From: Methylobacter psychrophilus | GTDB lineage: Bacteria; Pseudomonadota; Gammaproteobacteria; Methylococcales; Methylomonadaceae | Assembly: GCF_025583945.1 (NCBI RefSeq) | Contig: NZ_JAOEGU010000005.1 | Location: forward strand, 1-64,000 | DNA: 64,000 nucleotides | Direction: 5' to 3' | Notes under the pieces: model-generated | What the model was told of the DNA's origin: nothing | The model's input: only the letters and a program-made list of their open reading frames with translations | Databases searched by the model: none | Shown: one piece after another, positions 18,532 through 29,501 of the stretch | Numbering within the stretch: position 1 is the first letter of the stretch | How the letters are laid out: every line of letters begins with the position of its first letter | Program-made: the position numbers and the translations under genes

Positions 18532-18999
18532 ATGACAATTTACCGACTATGTTTATTCAGTTTTTTAACTGTTTCATGGATGTTCCTAAGCGGCTTTAAC
18601 AAGCCAATTGCTAATACCATATCAACTCAGGAAATGCAGAAAACAGAACTTGAACTCCAATCAATAGAGACCAAAAATACCCGTAAAACGCAGCCAAGAA
18701 AACAGGCAACCATTAACGTGGCAGATACCCGTATTACTGATGAAAACCCTGTTGAACGTGACGAGTTTGATAGAACCCTTGATCTTTCCGTACCGTTTCA
18801 AGGCACTGAAAATACCGGTCTGAAAAATAAGCAAAAATCAGCAACACAAAGTCAAATGACTAATATTTTTGCCCCGGAAACCGAAAAAAATCATGGGCCG
18901 CTAGAATTAAATGGCAGTTTTTTGATGTCTCCAGAACCGGAAGCCGGCAAACAAAAAACGGTAGATGGGGCCGGCTTTGTTATTAAACTTAAACCCTGA
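18532..18999 (+). CDS. exported hypothetical protein, 155 aa
   Basis: It begins with a hydrophobic signal-like segment (LCLFSFLTVSWMFLSGF, residues 6-22), followed by a polar, low-complexity region rich in Q, T, K and E. A conserved-looking block ERDEFDRTLDLSVPF lies near residue 75, with ELNGSFLMSPEPE near 123. No catalytic motif is visible. I do not recognise the family. It is probably periplasmic or membrane-anchored and transcribed alone, since it is flanked by long gaps. Confidence 0.6.
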   Translation: MTIYRLCLFSFLTVSWMFLSGFNKPIANTISTQEMQKTELELQSIETKNTRKTQPRKQATINVADTRITDENPVERDEFDRTLDLSVPFQGTENTGLKNKQKSATQSQMTNIFAPETEKNHGPLELNGSFLMSPEPEAGKQKTVDGAGFVIKLKP

Positions 19000-19071
19000 T
19001 AGCAGCAATAGTTCAATAGGCTACCCGTATCTTCTTTATATCCTACAAGTTAACAATCATAAATGCCGGAT

Positions 19072-19500
19072 TCAATCCAGCCATTCAATAATATGGTCTT
19101 CCAAGTCCAACCCAACAGATTCTTTAATGGCATAACGTCTAATTGAAACACCCGCTTTTTTAACACTGTTGGTGTTTCCCGATATTAGCGGATGCCATTT
19201 TGGCAGCTCTTTACCATCGTTGAGTAAGCGGTATGCACAAGTCGAAGGCAACCAATGAAATTGCGTAAAGTCATCTTGTTTTAAATTCAAACATTCAGGA
19301 ACCAATCGGGTACGTTCACTATAGCGAGTACATCGACAGGTCTTTAGATTAATAAGCTTACAAGCTACATTGGTGAACACTATTTCACCGGTATCCTCAT
19401 CCTCAAGCTTGTGTAAACAACATTTACCACAGTTATCACACAACGATTCCCATTCCTCGGTAGTCATTTCAGGCAGTTTCTTGGTTTTCCAAAAGCTCAT
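19072..19500 (-). CDS. YcgN-like cysteine cluster protein (UPF0260)
   Basis: A 142-residue protein with the UPF0260/YcgN pattern: EEWESLCDNCGKCCLHKLED at residues 16-35, then CKLINLKTCRCTRYSER near 47, a cysteine set suited to binding an iron-sulfur cluster or zinc. WHPLISGN is also typical. Members are widespread and uncharacterised. It is monocistronic here. Confidence 0.9.
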   Translation of the reverse strand: MSFWKTKKLPEMTTEEWESLCDNCGKCCLHKLEDEDTGEIVFTNVACKLINLKTCRCTRYSERTRLVPECLNLKQDDFTQFHWLPSTCAYRLLNDGKELPKWHPLISGNTNSVKKAGVSIRRYAIKESVGLDLEDHIIEWLD

Positions 19501-19663
19501 AGAAAATTTTAATGATTAATCAATTAGCAAAATATCGGCTTATGTTATCCCAAACAAAAGGACGAAGTTTAAATATATAGGGTACTAAATTGATTAAGAC
19601 TGTTGGGCTTGCCCCATAAGGAATAATACAGCTTAATCAACGAAGGCGTCTGATAGTGTCTTT

Positions 19664-20647
19664 TTATACCTGATCAATTTCCTGATCCAGGTTTTCTAAA
19701 GCCAGTTGATCCAGAATTTGTCTAAAATGTGCATAACCTTGAATATTTAATACACCAACTTCGTTTAAAACCGCTTGAAAATGGCCCGCAGCACGTCCTC
19801 CGACAATAATTGCAACGTTATTACCCATCAATTTTTTAAGTCGTCGTAGCTCTTTCGCTACAATATGATCATCGGTAGCAAAGCTAAGACTAAGCGTTAA
19901 GGCACAGGCATTGGTATATTTCACCCCGGCGGCAATTTCTTCGGCAGGTAGATTAGCCCCCAGGTAAGTTACCTGCCAACCGCTAAGTTCTGCCATAATA
20001 GCGGCCAGTAAAGCACCCAGTTCATGCAATTGGCCAATCGGTGTACTAACAATCATCCTGGGTGCATTAGCAGCACATGGATTATTGTTACGCAAAATAT
20101 AAGTCAAAGAACGAATCACCGATGAAGTCATGTGTTCATGAACCGGTCTCAGCTCACCTAATTTCCAGCGCTCACCAATCTTGCTTAACAAAGGCGTCAG
20201 CAAGTGCTCAATAAATACTTCAGTCCCCAACTCTACAATCGCATTTTCAAAGTGCGATTCCAGTGCTTTAGCATCAAAAGCTAAAACTGCGGCATAGCAT
20301 TTTTCAATATAATCTTCGGTAAGATAAATTCTGTCAGCAACTAAAGGAAGAACACGACTAAACGTTTTTGTTATTGCATCGGGTTCATTTTTTATAAGCT
20401 TTTTTAGATCATCAAGAGAAAATTGAGCAATTTGACTGATACTATGGCCATTGCTGGTGGCTTCATTGAGTAATTTTAAGCGGGCAATGTCCTGATCGGT
20501 GTAAACCCGATGCCCACCTGAGGTGCGTGAAGGTGTGACAGCCTGATAGCGACGTTCCCAAGCTCTGACAAGATCAGATTTAACCCCTGATCTTTTCGAA
20601 ACGGTACTAATTAAATATTGCGCTGAGTCATCGTTAATACCAGTCAT
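19664..20647 (-). CDS. MerR-family regulator with cobalamin-binding domain (CarH/LitR type)
   Basis: The N-terminal MerR helix-turn-helix is at residues 8-75 (RAWERRYQ at 28-35, SGGHRVY at 43-49). The middle helical domain has the Wx9EH motif (W161, E171, H172), which contacts adenosylcobalamin in CarH. The C-terminal B12 domain has QLHELG with H208, the likely cobalt ligand; Q206 stands where many relatives have an acidic residue. Family members repress in the dark and release DNA in light. The start at 20647 is chosen because the MerR domain follows it; the frame is open to 20689. Targets are not visible. The palindrome at 20706-20735 may be its own operator. Confidence 0.88.
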   Translation of the reverse strand: MTGINDDSAQYLISTVSKRSGVKSDLVRAWERRYQAVTPSRTSGGHRVYTDQDIARLKLLNEATSNGHSISQIAQFSLDDLKKLIKNEPDAITKTFSRVLPLVADRIYLTEDYIEKCYAAVLAFDAKALESHFENAIVELGTEVFIEHLLTPLLSKIGERWKLGELRPVHEHMTSSVIRSLTYILRNNNPCAANAPRMIVSTPIGQLHELGALLAAIMAELSGWQVTYLGANLPAEEIAAGVKYTNACALTLSLSFATDDHIVAKELRRLKKLMGNNVAIIVGGRAAGHFQAVLNEVGVLNIQGYAHFRQILDQLALENLDQEIDQV

Positions 20648-20705
20648 AGCTTGCTTCTTTGCATAAAAAGTTAAAAACCATAGTAACATAAAGCTTTACA
20701 AAACA

Positions 20706-20735
20706 TTGACAAAATTATGACAGTGGTACTGTCAA
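20706..20735. promoter_or_regulatory. candidate operator of the B12 regulator
   Basis: TTGACA (20706-20711) and TGACAG (20718-20723) are spaced 12 bp apart on the plus strand, and CTGTCA (20729-20734) is the inverted copy, giving a TGACAG-N5-CTGTCA palindrome. It lies 60-90 bp upstream of the regulator and 150 bp upstream of nadE, so it could control either. Only the pattern is seen; binding is inferred. Confidence 0.45.
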
Positions 20736-20885
20736 TATAAAAACCGCCAATGATTTTAGATTATTAACTGCAAACTTCTAAAGGCAGAGTTTACATGCTG
20801 TTACCAACACACCTGTGCAAAAAACGTATAATGTTAGCCAATCAGCTTCCAAGCTATTTTTCGCCAGCACTTTGAGCCTTTCTTT

Positions 20886-22496
20886 ATGTCACTAAAAATC
20901 GCACTTGCACAAATCAATTTCCTGGTTGGTAATATAGCCGCCAACGTTGATCACATCATCGAAGCTGCTGTTTATGCCCGTGATCATTTACATGCCGATA
21001 TGATTGTCTTTCCTGAACTGACTATTACCGGCTATCCTGCAGAAGACCTGCTATTGCGCGCTGATTTTATTACTGCAGCCAACAACGCCATTTATCAACT
21101 TGCCGACCGTATTGCCGACATTGCCTTGGTAGTGGGTTTTCCTGAGCATGACGGTGATAAGCTTTACAATAGCGCCGTGGTTTTACATCAAGGTGTTATG
21201 CTCGCCTGTTACCGTAAACAGGCACTGCCTAATTATGGCGTGTTTGATGAGCAACGCTATTTCACTGCCGGGAATAAACCTTGTGTATTTGAGTTTAATG
21301 GGACTTTCATTGGCCTGACGATTTGCGAAGATGTCTGGAAAAGCGGCATTATTGATGCGACTAAACAAGCAGGCGCAGAATTACTGCTAACCCTCAACGC
21401 CTCACCGTTTAATTCCGGAAAAATCCATCAACGCGAAGCCATTATTTGCCAGCAGGTTAAAGCCGCCCAAATTCCTCTGATCTATGTTAATCAAGTAGGC
21501 GGTCAAGATGAGTTAATTTTCGACGGCGCTTCATTTGTTACTGATTCACAAGGCAACATTGTTTTTCGGGCCGAAGAATTTAAAGAACAAATCAGTGTCA
21601 TTGATTTTGACGACAATCATCCGGTAACCAGTACCTGCGCTCCCCTTTACAATGAAATTTCCAGCGAATATCAGGCTCTGGTACTGGGTATTAAAGATTA
21701 TGTCCGCAAGAACGGTTTTCAAGGTGCCATTTTGGGCTTGTCCGGTGGCATTGATTCAGCGCTGGTTTTGGCGTTGGCGGTTGATGCGCTCGGGCCTGAT
21801 AAAGTTGAAGCCGTGTTAATGCCCTCCCGTTACACGCAAGATATGAGTAATGAAGATGCCGTGCTTCAAGCTGAAATACTGGGTGTGAAATATCACACAA
21901 TTCCCATAGAACCTGCCGTTAATGCCTTTACGGGGATGTTGGCCGAGGTTTTTCAAGGTACCACTAAAGATACCACGGAAGAAAATATTCAGGCACGTTG
22001 CCGCGGGGTTATTTTAATGGCACTCTCCAATAAACAAGGCAAACTGTTACTGACTACCGGTAATAAAAGCGAAATGAGTGTTGGTTATGCAACGCTTTAC
22101 GGTGATATGGCCGGTGGCTTTGCACCTATTAAGGATGTGCCTAAACTTCTGGTTTATCAATTGGCTCGTTATCGCAATACCCTGTCAGAAGTTATCCCAG
22201 AGCGAGTCATTATCCGTCCACCCTCTGCCGAATTAGCGCCTGATCAAATCGATTCAGACTCGTTACCGCCTTACGAGGTCTTAGACCCTATACTGGAACG
22301 TTATGTGGAGCTGGATCAATCCGCTGAAGAAATTATTGCTGCAGGATTCAGTCGCGAACATGTCACCAGAGCCATTAATTTGGTAGATAGAAATGAATAC
22401 AAACGCAGACAATCCCCTCCCGGCATCCGCATTACCAGTCGAGCATTTGGACGCGATCGGCGTTATCCCATTACTTCTGGCTACCGAGGAATTTAG
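20886..22496 (+). CDS. nadE: glutamine-dependent NAD+ synthetase
   Basis: It amidates nicotinic acid adenine dinucleotide to NAD+ with glutamine as nitrogen donor. The N-terminal nitrilase-type glutaminase domain has the catalytic triad E44, K111 and C147 (LTICEDVW). The C-terminal ATP pyrophosphatase domain has SGGIDS at 286-291. The 536 residues match two-domain bacterial enzymes. It is monocistronic and divergent from the B12 regulator. Confidence 0.96.
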   Translation: MSLKIALAQINFLVGNIAANVDHIIEAAVYARDHLHADMIVFPELTITGYPAEDLLLRADFITAANNAIYQLADRIADIALVVGFPEHDGDKLYNSAVVLHQGVMLACYRKQALPNYGVFDEQRYFTAGNKPCVFEFNGTFIGLTICEDVWKSGIIDATKQAGAELLLTLNASPFNSGKIHQREAIICQQVKAAQIPLIYVNQVGGQDELIFDGASFVTDSQGNIVFRAEEFKEQISVIDFDDNHPVTSTCAPLYNEISSEYQALVLGIKDYVRKNGFQGAILGLSGGIDSALVLALAVDALGPDKVEAVLMPSRYTQDMSNEDAVLQAEILGVKYHTIPIEPAVNAFTGMLAEVFQGTTKDTTEENIQARCRGVILMALSNKQGKLLLTTGNKSEMSVGYATLYGDMAGGFAPIKDVPKLLVYQLARYRNTLSEVIPERVIIRPPSAELAPDQIDSDSLPPYEVLDPILERYVELDQSAEEIIAAGFSREHVTRAINLVDRNEYKRRQSPPGIRITSRAFGRDRRYPITSGYRGI

Positions 22497-22569
22497 TCCT
22501 GTTGTCGAATTCTCTGAGACAAGTTTCGTAAACCGACTAAGCGTATCGTAATCTTGAAAGCCTGTTATC

Positions 22570-22612
22570 TTTCTCCATTCGTCCTGAGCTTGTCAAAGGA
22601 TAAACGGAGAAA
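22570..22612. repeat. imperfect palindrome after nadE
   Basis: TTTCTCCATTCGTCC and GGATAAACGGAGAAA are complementary at 12 of 15 positions, with CTTGTCAAAGGA inside. This short element resembles dispersed intergenic palindromes seen in many proteobacteria; no second copy was noticed in this window. Confidence 0.45.
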
Positions 22613-22735
22613 GGACAAGAAGCACAGAAACTTTAGTGGCGTTGGAGTAGTATTTGTTTGACGGCTTTTTGACCAAAAAAATAAAATCATTTAACCATTA
22701 ATTGATGATGGATTGGCGATTAAGCGAATCAGTCA

Positions 22736-23452
22736 TCAATACTCGGCATCATGATAAATATTTTGCACGTCATCCAACTCATTGAGCATATCCAAAAACT
22801 TTTCAAACAATTCCAGATCATCACCGCTAATGGGTGTAACAGTTCTTGGCAAAAATTGAATTTCATCTACCTCAAAATCAATTTTGCCTAACGAATCCAT
22901 TAAGGCTTGCTTGGCCTTAAAGTAGTCAGCCTGGGGCGTAAAGACGGTGACTTTGCCATTGTCACTTTCAATATCAGTAACATCTACATCAGCCGTTAGC
23001 AAGGCATCAAGAACAGCATCCTCATCATCATTTTGAAATGCCAAAATAGCGGCATGATCAAACATATGGCTAACCACACCTTGAGTACCAATCTTACATT
23101 TTGTTTTGGTAAAACACTGACGCACATCACCAAAAGTACGATTAGGGTTGTCGGTCAGACAATCAATAATCACCATGCAACCACCGGGGCCAAAACCTTC
23201 ATATCGGGCAGGAGCAAAATCTTCACCGCCGCCGCCTTTGGCTTTCTCAACGGCTTTTTCAATAACGTGGGTTGGTACCTGATCTTTCTTGGCCCGATCA
23301 ATCAATCCCCGTAATGCCAAATTACCATCCGGATCGACACCACCGGCTTTAGCACATACATATATTTCACGGCCATATTTACTGTAGACCTTTGCCTTGG
23401 TATCAGACGTTTTGGCCATAGACACTTTACGGTTTTGATAGGCTCTACCCAT
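22736..23452 (-). CDS. YebC/PmpR family protein, YeeN subgroup
   Basis: A 238-residue YebC-fold protein starting MGRAYQNRK. It has the extended N-terminal spacing [21 protein letters not shown] that separates YeeN from classical YebC, then [10 protein letters not shown] and [13 protein letters not shown] lies 11 nt before the ATG at 23452; the frame is open to 23488. YebC proteins relieve ribosome stalling at difficult peptide motifs or act as regulators; the YeeN branch is less studied. It is followed on the same strand by no close gene, and mgtE ends upstream of it. Confidence 0.88.
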   Translation of the reverse strand: MGRAYQNRKVSMAKTSDTKAKVYSKYGREIYVCAKAGGVDPDGNLALRGLIDRAKKDQVPTHVIEKAVEKAKGGGGEDFAPARYEGFGPGGCMVIIDCLTDNPNRTFGDVRQCFTKTKCKIGTQGVVSHMFDHAAILAFQNDDEDAVLDALLTADVDVTDIESDNGKVTVFTPQADYFKAKQALMDSLGKIDFEVDEIQFLPRTVTPISGDDLELFEKFLDMLNELDDVQNIYHDAEY

Positions 23453-23547
23453 TTTATTACTGCTCCATTGACAAATAAAAATAGGCAAATTTTACAGATA
23501 AGTCATTGCCTAGGGAATCTTTTAATCACTTGGCCAATCGTAAGCTT

Positions 23548-24993
23548 CTATTTAATTAAAAACAAACTCGCTAATCCCAGAAAAATAAAGAACCCCATTG
23601 AGTCGGTAATAGCGGTTAATATAACGCTGGTGCCTACTGCAGGATCTTTACCAAATTTATGCCGTAGCAATGGAATGCCAAGACCGACCACTACAGCAAC
23701 CAACAGATTAATAAACATGGCAGTTGTCATAACGGCAGAAAGCGCTATATCCCGATAAAGCAACAAACTCAACAATCCCATAATCAAGCCAATAAAAGTA
23801 CCGTTAATAACGGCAAGGGTGAGTTCTTTTTTTATCAAGCGTCTTATATTGCTTGGCGTGATTTGTCCTAAGGCTAATGAGCGAATAATCAGCATACTGG
23901 TTTGATTACCGGTATTACCTCCCATCGCTGCAATAATCGGCATCAATGATGCCAGTGCCACCAGTTGCAAAATAATATCCTCAAAGACGCCAATAATACG
24001 CGTTGAAGCAAAGGCTGTTGCAATATTGATTAATAACCAGCCCCAGCGGTTTCTGGCGCTTTTCCAGACACTGGAAAACAAATCCTCTTCTTCGCCGACA
24101 CCCGCCTGAGTCAATAGGTCTTCATCCGTTTTTTCGCGGATAAAATCGAGTATATTGTCAACACAAAGCCGCCCCTGTAGCTTGCCGTCTTTATCGATGA
24201 CCGGTGCGGAGATCAAATCATAACGCTCAAATGCCCGTGCCGCTTCGGCGGCTTCCTGGTCAATCTGAAAGCGGATAAAATCGGTCACCATAACATCGGC
24301 CACCTGATGGGAGGGCGGATGCGTTAGTAAGCGTTGCAGTGGCAATATGCCTTGGACTTTATCGTACTGATCGACGACAAATAATTTATCCGTGTGACTG
24401 GGTAATTTGCCGAGCTTGCGGATATAAGCAATGATTGCTTTTAGATTGAGATCAGCGCGTATGGTAATCATGCCAAAATCCATCAGCGCACCGACCTGAT
24501 TATCTTGATAAGAAAGAATGGCATTTAAATGTTGGCGATCCTTACTATTTAACGACCGGAGAATCTTTAGCATGGTTCTCTTGGGAAGGTCTGCGGCAAG
24601 ATCCGCTATTTCATCGGTGTTTAATTTACCGGCGACTATTGCCAGTTCTTCCGCTTCCATACCTGAAATGAGGGTATGTCGAACTGCATCGGATACTTCC
24701 AGTAAAACTTGTCCGTCATGTTGGTTTTTAATCGCATCCCATAGCGTCTTACGCTGATCCAGGGGCAACGATTCAAGAATAAAAGCAGTATCTGCCGGAC
24801 GTAAAAGGGCAAATTTTTCCTGAAGACGAACTTGATGCTGATTTTGCAACATCGCTTCAACCAGTTCGTGATTGGCTCCAGGGCCACGCTGAACGAGGGA
24901 TTTTTCCAACTGCTGCTTTTCCAGCAGGGTAATGACATCCTGTAGCTGATGCTCCAGAAACTGTGCAGAATGAATTTTTTCAGAAGTTTGCAT
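23548..24993 (-). CDS. mgtE: magnesium transporter MgtE
   Basis: A Mg2+ channel of 481 residues. The N-terminal superhelical domain (residues 30-140) is followed by two CBS domains (about 140-265) that sense cytosolic Mg2+. Five transmembrane helices follow in the last 190 residues. MGGNTGNQ and KDPAVGTSVILTAITDSMGF are the pore signatures, with the conserved aspartate of the last helix present. There is no strong ribosome binding site. It is monocistronic, with a small hairpin upstream at 25024. Confidence 0.95.
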   Translation of the reverse strand: MQTSEKIHSAQFLEHQLQDVITLLEKQQLEKSLVQRGPGANHELVEAMLQNQHQVRLQEKFALLRPADTAFILESLPLDQRKTLWDAIKNQHDGQVLLEVSDAVRHTLISGMEAEELAIVAGKLNTDEIADLAADLPKRTMLKILRSLNSKDRQHLNAILSYQDNQVGALMDFGMITIRADLNLKAIIAYIRKLGKLPSHTDKLFVVDQYDKVQGILPLQRLLTHPPSHQVADVMVTDFIRFQIDQEAAEAARAFERYDLISAPVIDKDGKLQGRLCVDNILDFIREKTDEDLLTQAGVGEEEDLFSSVWKSARNRWGWLLINIATAFASTRIIGVFEDIILQLVALASLMPIIAAMGGNTGNQTSMLIIRSLALGQITPSNIRRLIKKELTLAVINGTFIGLIMGLLSLLLYRDIALSAVMTTAMFINLLVAVVVGLGIPLLRHKFGKDPAVGTSVILTAITDSMGFFIFLGLASLFLIK

Positions 24994-25023
24994 AGTACAC
25001 TGCTCTTTAATGATTAAAGATTG

Positions 25024-25050
25024 TTGTTTGATCTGCTCCTGGAACAGATC
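25024..25050. promoter_or_regulatory. 9-bp palindrome upstream of mgtE
   Basis: TTTGATCTG and CAGATCAAA are perfect complements around 9 bp, between proB and mgtE. No T run follows, so an operator or weak attenuator is as likely as a terminator. Confidence 0.35.
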
Positions 25051-25121
25051 AAACCGATGCTGGTTTTTTGCTTCTCAAACTGGCCTACCGCCTTTTTTGA
25101 ACCTCGTCTTTCAACAAAATC

Positions 25122-27267
<2,146 letters not shown>

Positions 27268-27302
27268 TTACACGCCACACTTAAAAACCAACCGATAAAA
27301 AC

Positions 27303-27338
27303 AAAAAAAGCCCCGTCATTAAAGGACGGAGCTTTTTT
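27303..27338 (-). terminator. terminator between rpmA and obgE
   Basis: AAAAAAGC(T)CCGTC pairs with GACGG(G)GCTTTTTT on the minus strand, with T runs on both sides, so it can work in either direction. It would end the rplU-rpmA transcript before obgE. Confidence 0.8.
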
Positions 27339-27344
27339 AAATAT

Positions 27345-27372
27345 GTCGGGTTACGCCAAAGCGAACCCGACC
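27345..27372. repeat. GTCGGGTTA-type palindrome, copy at rpmA
   Basis: GTCGGGTTACGCC and GCGAACCCGACC form an imperfect hairpin. The same family occurs at 41728-41760, 41826-41874 and 41887-41923. Confidence 0.7.
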
Positions 27373-27406
27373 TATATAAGTACTTACTATAATGCAGCTA
27401 TAAACT

Positions 27407-27664
27407 TTATGCAGCAACAATACTGATAAATTTACGACTTTTAGGACCTTTAACTTCAAAAAGCACTCTACCATCTGCCGTAGCAAACAAAGTATGATCT
27501 TTTCCGCATCCTACATTATTTCCTGGGTGAAACCGGGTTCCACGTTGACGAACAATAATGTGTCCTGCTGTCACCAACTCTCCACCGTAATGCTTAACGC
27601 CCAAGCGTTTTGCATTAGAATCACGTCCGTTACGGGTACTACCACCAGCTTTCTTATGAGCCAT
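27407..27664 (-). CDS. rpmA: 50S ribosomal protein L27
   Basis: An 85-residue L27 with the standard [15 protein letters not shown] start, whose N-terminal tail reaches the peptidyl transferase centre, and [19 protein letters not shown] in the body. No N-terminal processing extension of the firmicute type is present. It lies 18 bp after rplU and shares its promoter. Confidence 0.98.
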   Translation of the reverse strand: MAHKKAGGSTRNGRDSNAKRLGVKHYGGELVTAGHIIVRQRGTRFHPGNNVGCGKDHTLFATADGRVLFEVKGPKSRKFISIVAA

Positions 27665-27682
27665 CTATATAACTCCTATATC

Positions 27683-27994
27683 TTAAGCAGAAATGCCAGT
27701 AATCTGGATTTCTGTATAGTATTGACGATGCCCCATTTGTTTCATATGGTGCTTACGTCTTCTGAATTTGATTATTTTGATTTTATCATGTCTACCTTGA
27801 GACAAAACAACCGCTGTAACCTTGCCGCCTTCAATAAAAGGCAAGCCGACTTTGACAGCATCGTCTGTTTGAATCATTAGCACTTTATCAAATTCAATGC
27901 TGTCGCCTGTGCCCAGCTCCAGTTTTTCTATTTTTAAGTAAGTACCTTCTTCAACGCGGTACTGTTTACCACCTGTTTGAATTACCGCATACAT
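27683..27994 (-). CDS. rplU: 50S ribosomal protein L21
   Basis: A 103-residue L21: [17 protein letters not shown] at the start, [21 protein letters not shown] in the rRNA-binding C-terminal part. The frame is open to 28012, but the ATG at 27994 matches the family length and has GGAG about 9-13 nt upstream. First gene of the rplU-rpmA operon, behind the promoter at 28041-28069. Confidence 0.97.
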   Translation of the reverse strand: MYAVIQTGGKQYRVEEGTYLKIEKLELGTGDSIEFDKVLMIQTDDAVKVGLPFIEGGKVTAVVLSQGRHDKIKIIKFRRRKHHMKQMGHRQYYTEIQITGISA

Positions 27995-28040
27995 CTGAGC
28001 AAGCTCCATCAAGCATTAATCTGTTAAAAGTTAACGGACA

Positions 28041-28069
28041 ATTGTATTTTCAAACACAAGTCTAGTCAA
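28041..28069 (-). promoter_or_regulatory. sigma70 promoter of rplU-rpmA
   Basis: Minus strand -35 TTGACT (28069-28064), 17-bp spacer, -10 TACAAT (28046-28041). It lies 47 bp upstream of the rplU start codon. Confidence 0.8.
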
Positions 28070-28258
28070 CTAAAATTTATACCAACTAAATGAATTGATC
28101 CATTTAATGGCAACACAAGAAAGCTATCGACACCAGCATACTTTATTCAATAGCACGGGCAGTTAACTTTCTATTGGGTTATAATAACTCAATAAACTTG
28201 TATTTTATAGTTATGACTATGAAAAATAACCAAACCTTACGCAATCAGCACTAAATCA

Positions 28259-29269
28259 ATGGCATCGCAATCACAATTACCTTCGAACACTCTGGCACCC
28301 ATTGATTTTGACTTAATCAAGAATTTAACTGCCACTGAAGCCAAAGCAGTCGATCAGCTTATTATTAATGAGCTACATTCCGATGTTATTTTAATCAATC
28401 AGATGGGGCATTATATTGTCGGCAACGGCGGAAAAAGATTACGGCCCATGTTGCTGTTGCTGGCTGCCAAAGCATTAGGCGGCGCTAACGAAAATCATCT
28501 GATACTTGCGGCTGTTATTGAATTTATTCACACGGCGACACTGCTGCATGACGATGTTGTTGACGAGTCCGATCTGAGACGCGGCAAAGAATCCGCAAAT
28601 GCCGTATGGGGTAATGCTGCCAGCGTATTAGTTGGCGATTACCTGTATTCCAGCGCCTTTGAAATGATGGTACGCACAGGCAATATGCGCGTCATGGAAA
28701 TTCTCTCAAAAACTACGACGGCCATTGCCGAAGGCGAGGTATTGCAGCTATTAAATTGTAATAACCCCGAAACAACAGAAGCAAAATATCTCGAAGTTAT
28801 TGCCAGAAAAACTGCCATTCTATTCAGCGCAGCGACCAGATTAAGTGCCGTTTTAGCAGGTGCACCTTCGGAAACAGAAGAAAGCTTGGCAAAATATGGA
28901 CAGCACCTTGGCATTGCCTTTCAATTGATTGATGATGCACTGGACTACAAAGCCAGCCAGGAAGATCTGGGAAAAAATCTCGGTGATGACTTGGCCGAAG
29001 GCAAACCAACCTTACCTTTAATTTACGCCATTCAAAAAGGTAATGAAACCGAAGCAAAAATAATCATTGATGCCATTAAAAATGGAGATCGAAATGCATT
29101 CAATGAAGTTTATGCCATCGTGCAAAGCACCAAAGCTATTGTATATACCGAACAACGGGCGGATGAAGAAGCTGAAAAAGCCATTAATGCACTAAGTGTT
29201 TTACCCGCTTCCGAATACAAAGAAGCATTAACTTTATTGGCAAAATTTTCTGTTCAGAGAAATTACTAA
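28259..29269 (+). CDS. ispB: octaprenyl diphosphate synthase
   Basis: A trans-prenyltransferase making the isoprenoid side chain of ubiquinone. The first aspartate-rich motif DDVVD is at residues 98-102, followed by RRG. The second, DDALD, is at 225-229. GGKRLRP near residue 57 binds the substrate. At 336 residues it matches long-chain synthases. It is divergent from rplU-rpmA, as in many gammaproteobacteria. The chain length cannot be read from sequence with certainty. Confidence 0.94.
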   Translation: MASQSQLPSNTLAPIDFDLIKNLTATEAKAVDQLIINELHSDVILINQMGHYIVGNGGKRLRPMLLLLAAKALGGANENHLILAAVIEFIHTATLLHDDVVDESDLRRGKESANAVWGNAASVLVGDYLYSSAFEMMVRTGNMRVMEILSKTTTAIAEGEVLQLLNCNNPETTEAKYLEVIARKTAILFSAATRLSAVLAGAPSETEESLAKYGQHLGIAFQLIDDALDYKASQEDLGKNLGDDLAEGKPTLPLIYAIQKGNETEAKIIIDAIKNGDRNAFNEVYAIVQSTKAIVYTEQRADEEAEKAINALSVLPASEYKEALTLLAKFSVQRNY

Positions 29270-29501
29270 AAAACATACACGAAATTACTTGAGCATTAGA
29301 CTCCCTCATCGCAAACCTCTCACCGCGAGAGAAAACGTAAAATGTTCAAGATATTTCAAATTGTACTTGGCCCCCAAGCCTGGCTATACAAACTTGGCGG
29401 CATAAACTGACCTACTGCTCGCTATGCCCGACTATAATACCTGGCTTTTTCTTCGTATCATTCATCCTGGTTTATCAAAAATAAAACCCTGCCAAAAACC
29501 A

